From Ettlia oleoabundans (Eukaryota; Chlorophyta; Chlorophyceae; Chlamydomonadales): a DNA stretch of 36,003 nucleotides. Under the pieces are notes generated by a model, which saw only the letters and a list, made by a program, of their open reading frames with translations, was not told the origin of the DNA and ran no database searches. Shown here in pieces: positions 32,929 to 36,003 of this stretch; within the stretch, counting starts at the first letter, position 1, and each line of letters begins with the position of its first letter. The position numbers and the translations under genes are program-made. The stretch covers positions 4,496 to 40,498 of the forward strand of contig JAAMXP010003803.1 of NCBI GenBank assembly GCA_019693395.1, in the 5' to 3' direction.

Positions 32929-34241
32929 ATGCTCACTGCCGCAGGTGGGTGACCGATTCGCTTGCAGCCCGCGCTTAGTCATAAGTAACCGACCATGTCA
33001 CTTCTTCTTGATGCCTGCAGTCAATAAGCATTTCGTAGCGGTCGCTGGAGAAGGGGCACGGTGGCGCCGCCGCACCGCCTCCTCGATTGTCACCCACGCT
33101 CACCGCGGTCACTACGAGCAGCAGCAATCCCAGCAGGGGTCCAATGAAGCAGAATTAAATCGCCGTGCGGTGGTGGTAGGGGCGGCCGCCACCCTGACCG
33201 TGGCTGCACTGCCTCAGCAGGCCTTTGCGGAGTGCGAGTTCCAGGCCGCGCCCAGCGGCTTGCAATGGTGCGATGTGGCAGTGGGCACAGGGGAGTCTCC
33301 TGTGCCTGGCGCCCGCATTAGGGCCCACTACACAGGAAGACTGCAGTCTAACGGCGTCGTGTTTGACAGCAGCTACGAGCGGGGCCGGCCGCTCAATTTC
33401 CAGGTGGGTGGTGCGTGGCCAGGTGAGGGCTGAGTTGGCGCCTGCATTGCCCATGTAAGGCAATCAATCCAAACTGTAACCGATAATTGAGAGATTGAGG
33501 TTCGATTCAAAGTACATTCAACATTTGGTTGCCAGATGCTGTTGCAGCGGTGATTGCAAGGAACTGTGGTTTGTTGCCTGTGTTGTCATGTTGCGCGAGC
33601 ACCAGGCATACCCGCTGGCGGCACTTTGCCACTTGTCTGTGTTCACCCAATTTCGTTCCAACCCCATTTTGATGCAGGTCGGAGTGGGCCAAGTCATCAA
33701 GGTGCGTTGGGGTCGGTTTGGGATTGTGTCTGAAATAGTGCAGGAAATGCGCACCAGGCGCTTGCTGCTTGGCTCCACCTTGCTCAGCACAGCTGCGCTT
33801 CAGCCTTGGTGCTTGCTGCAGGCAAACCTCGCTACGCATATTCCCCCTATCTCACCCCGGGGGGATTTACCAACATCCTCAAAGCTCCACCAACAATATC
33901 ATGCTACTTCGCTTTTCTTCCCCCTGGCTTTGCAGGGCTGGGACATGGGCATCCTGGGGGCGGAGGGCATCCCACCCATGAAAGCAGGCGGCAAGCGGCA
34001 GCTGGTCATCCCCGCCGACCTGGCCTATGGTATGCAGCAGCCAATGCTGCCTGGCAGCAGGATAATGTGGCCGTGTTGAGTGTTTAGCCTGAGTCCGCCT
34101 TGTTGGGCACACTAGTTTTTGCACAATTAATGCCGCTCGCTCGCACTGTGTGCAGGGCAGCGTGGTGCTGGCGGCGTCATTCCGCCCAATGCAACACTCA
34201 TTTTCGATGTTGAGTATCTGGGCAAATACGGTCAGAGGTGA
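32929..34241 (+). CDS. FKBP13: Thylakoid-lumen FKBP13-like peptidyl-prolyl isomerase
   Basis: This is an FKBP-type cis-trans prolyl isomerase targeted to the thylakoid lumen. Five exons: 32929-32944, 33021-33403, 33678-33701, 33936-34029 and 34156-34241 (200 aa, phases consistent). A transit peptide is followed by a twin-arginine lumenal signal, LNRRAVVVGAAATLTVAALP (RR at 53-54), with predicted cleavage at AFA/E about residue 75. The FKBP core is SGLQWCDVAVG, HYTGRLQSNGVVFDSSYERG, PLNFQVGVGQVIKGWDMGILG, GGKRQLVIPADLAYGQRGAGG, VIPPNATLIFDVEYLG. C77 and C89 have the same 12-residue spacing as the first redox disulfide of plant FKBP13. The second plant cysteine pair in the CxxxxC loop is missing. 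A longer first-exon reading from ATG 33011 (MPAVNKHF) is the alternative start. Confidence 0.9.
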
Positions 34242-34599
34242 TGGAAGCAGAGCAGGGGCTCAGTCTTAATGGCTGGGGCGCATCGTAAGCTGGTATTACT
34301 TGTGAGCCCATTGTTTGAACCACCGTAGCGGGCAGCTAAGTGGCTGCTCGCGACTGCTGTAGCATATTGCTGTAGCATATTGCTTATGGCAAAATCCACC
34401 TTAAACCCAATCAGCAAGTTGTTTAGGCAGTTTGTCACCTAAAGGAGTCCGGTGGGGACGCGTGCAAGGGTATTTAGCTCCTTGCTCCAGCTGGCGCCAG
34501 TAGTCACTTCTTGCAGCGGCTCCGGATCCCGAGGGAAGACTAAAATGCTTGGACCCAATCGCTGTCGTAGTTCGTTTAAAAGTGTCAAAACTTGCTTCG
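34242..34599. other. FKBP 3' UTR and LPMO promoter region
   Basis: A 358-bp tandem intergenic stretch. It contains two adjacent copies of the 13-mer TGCTGTAGCATAT at 34355-34380. No coding sequence was recognised. Confidence 0.5.
34355..34380. repeat. 13-bp direct repeat, two copies
   Basis: Two exact adjacent copies of TGCTGTAGCATAT lie between the FKBP and LPMO genes. This could be a small duplication or a paired regulatory site. Confidence 0.75.
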
Positions 34600-36003
34600 A
34601 TGTGGCTTGTGGCTCTGCTTGGCATTGTTGCGGCTTGTTTGCAGCCCGCGAGCGGGCATGGATTTCTGGTCGAGCCTGCCTCGAGGAACGCTATAGCCAA
34701 TAGCGATTGGTGTCCTCATTGCCTGAACGCGGGAGGTGGGTGATGCCAATTGGAGTAGGGCATTGCAAGTCAAGGGGGCTCGCTGCGGCCACGCGGCCCA
34801 TGGCCGGGGCCCTGGGTATGCCGCTGGCGAGGCAAGCAGCGTTTCTGTCGCAACTCCAGCACAATAGGCGTCACTTAGTGTTTGCGCGGGTGCGGTATCG
34901 CAGGCAGACGCCTTGTACACTGACGTAATGCCACTGGGGCCACTCTCCAACGGCGCTAGCCAAGTGGCTTCTCGCCCGCCGGCCATTTCAAGGAGGCACT
35001 TCAGGCAGCAAACAGCACTGACCATCAAGCTATTACTTCTGCCTGCAGGACCTGCTGCGGTTAGCGGTGGTGCCACCTGGCCCTATGGCCAACATGGCAT
35101 CTGCGGCGATCCCGCCACCGGCGCCCAGGCGGGGAGGCACGAGGCAGGCGGTGCGCTATACACAGGCCAAGTGGCTGGCACCTACACCGAAGGCCAGGTC
35201 ATCAACATCAAAGTTCAAGTCACCGCCTTCCACAAGGGACGCTTCAGCTTCCGCATCTGCCGCATCGGCGGCACGGGTGAGCGCTTGCGCTGCCTGCCCA
35301 GCACCGACTGTCCGCGGTCATCGGCCCTTCTAGTAGCCTGAACCACGCCGCAACAAAGTTGGCGGACGTCCTACCTTATACCAATGCCTTACTGCAGATG
35401 TTGAGAGTGAGCGGGCGCAGCTGTCTGATGCGTGCCTGAACAGCTGGCAGCTGGTGCAGGCGGCGGTGCCCGGGGCGCAGGCGCCGGGGGACCCCTACTA
35501 CCACCTGGGCCACACTGATGCCTCCCCCTACACAATGCCCTTCCAGCTGCCCTCGGTGTGTTGGCTGTTGGACAGCAACGCGGCGTCGATGAGCCGCTAA
35601 CCATGGCTATCATCACCCAAAATTGCACCAGTCAATAGTACTGCGCAATGACGCCAGCAGCCTGCTTGCCCGATCAGCAGCGAGGTCCCCTCCCTCCCTT
35701 CTCCCTGTCCATCAACGCCACTGTCATCATCACCCCTGCTGCAGGGCCTGACGTGTGACGGTGTGACAGCCAAGTGCGTGCTCCAGTGGTACTGGCTCAC
35801 CGGCAACACCTGCGATCCACCCGGGGAGCCGGCACCATACAACAGCCCACAGCTGCCCGTGTGTGGAGCGTCCAACGGCCCATACCCAGAGGTGTGCAGT
35901 TGCTGGCTACCCAGACCCCCTGGCAGCCTCATCTCTCAACCCCGCCTACACCCTACTCACCAGGCCCAGCCCCCCCGCCAGCAAAACGCGTAAAGCCGCG
36001 CCC
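34600..36003 (+). CDS. Secreted AA15-like lytic polysaccharide monooxygenase (3' end beyond window)
   Basis: This is a copper enzyme that oxidatively cleaves chitin or cellulose-type polysaccharides outside the cell. Four exons are in the window: 34600-34735, 35049-35276, 35398-35555 and 35745-35891. The coding phase is open at PYPE, so the gene continues past 36003. The signal peptide MWLVALLGIVAACLQPASG (19 residues) is followed directly by HGFLVEPASRNA. Cleavage would therefore leave the N-terminal His of the copper histidine brace (H20). The second brace His is in VTAFHKGRFSFRICR (H107). AA15-like context is GQHGICGD, HEAGGALYTGQVAGTY, VLQWYWLTGNTCDPPG and GASNGPYPE. The expected next element, an FW-x-CAD-like end, would be in the following exon. 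Cys-rich, as for secreted proteins. The substrate cannot be decided. Confidence 0.85.

Noticed and set aside
1..36003. CRISPR arrays, transposons, tRNA or rRNA genes
   Set aside because: None seen. The only repeats are short tandem or inverted repeats, mostly in introns and intergenic DNA.

Overview
The window looks like nuclear DNA of a green alga (Chlorophyta; class not determined). Almost every gene is split by many short introns with GTGAG/GTGGG-type donors and CTGCAG-type acceptors. Exon sequence is GC-rich with Ala/Gln/Ser low-complexity inserts. Several genes have the chlorophyte poly(A) signal TGTAA shortly after the stop. Two products carry recognisable plastid or thylakoid-lumen targeting. 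I chained exons by hand. For ten of the genes, all internal splice phases close without a frameshift, which is the main support for the coordinates; RCE1 (two exons) and most of the others also match family motifs end to end. Starts are given as ATG codons.

Layout, left to right: (1) 3' end of a probable YqeH/BPG2-type GTPase (+, 248-519). (2) TRAPPC12, a TRAPP-complex TPR protein (-, 913-2589). (3) RCE1, the CAAX prenyl endopeptidase (-, 2929-3962). (4) MRE11, the double-strand-break repair nuclease, 21 exons (+, 4136-11924), divergent from RCE1 across about 170 bp. (5) A plastid-type ferredoxin/metallo-beta-lactamase fusion (+, 12268-13946). (6) A CCDC97/DUF2052 protein (-, 14373-16468). 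(7) A METTL17/Rsm22 mitoribosome assembly factor with Fe-S cysteines and large acidic/Ser-rich inserts (+, 16958-20689). (8) An ankyrin-MYND protein (-, 20946 to at least 22035, 5' end unresolved). (9) An AAAP-family amino-acid permease of 16 exons (+, 22964-27157). (10) A PNPO-like/DUF2470 plastid protein (-, 27735-30431). (11) A mercaptopyruvate/thiosulfate sulfurtransferase (-, 30639-32741). (12) A lumenal FKBP13-like PPIase (+, 32929-34241), divergent from (11). (13) The 5' part of a secreted AA15-like lytic polysaccharide monooxygenase (+, 34600 to the window end).

The genes are mostly unrelated housekeeping functions: trafficking, prenylation, DNA repair, splicing-associated, organelle ribosome, transport and organelle redox. 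There is no operon-like system, and I found no mobile element, tRNA, rRNA or CRISPR. The most unusual features are: several GC-AG introns that are forced by reading frame; an exact 22-bp palindrome inside one of them; an intronic 11-bp hairpin; a ferredoxin-MBL fusion with a non-canonical metal motif; an FKBP13-like protein lacking one of the two known redox disulfides; and an LPMO gene in an apparent alga.
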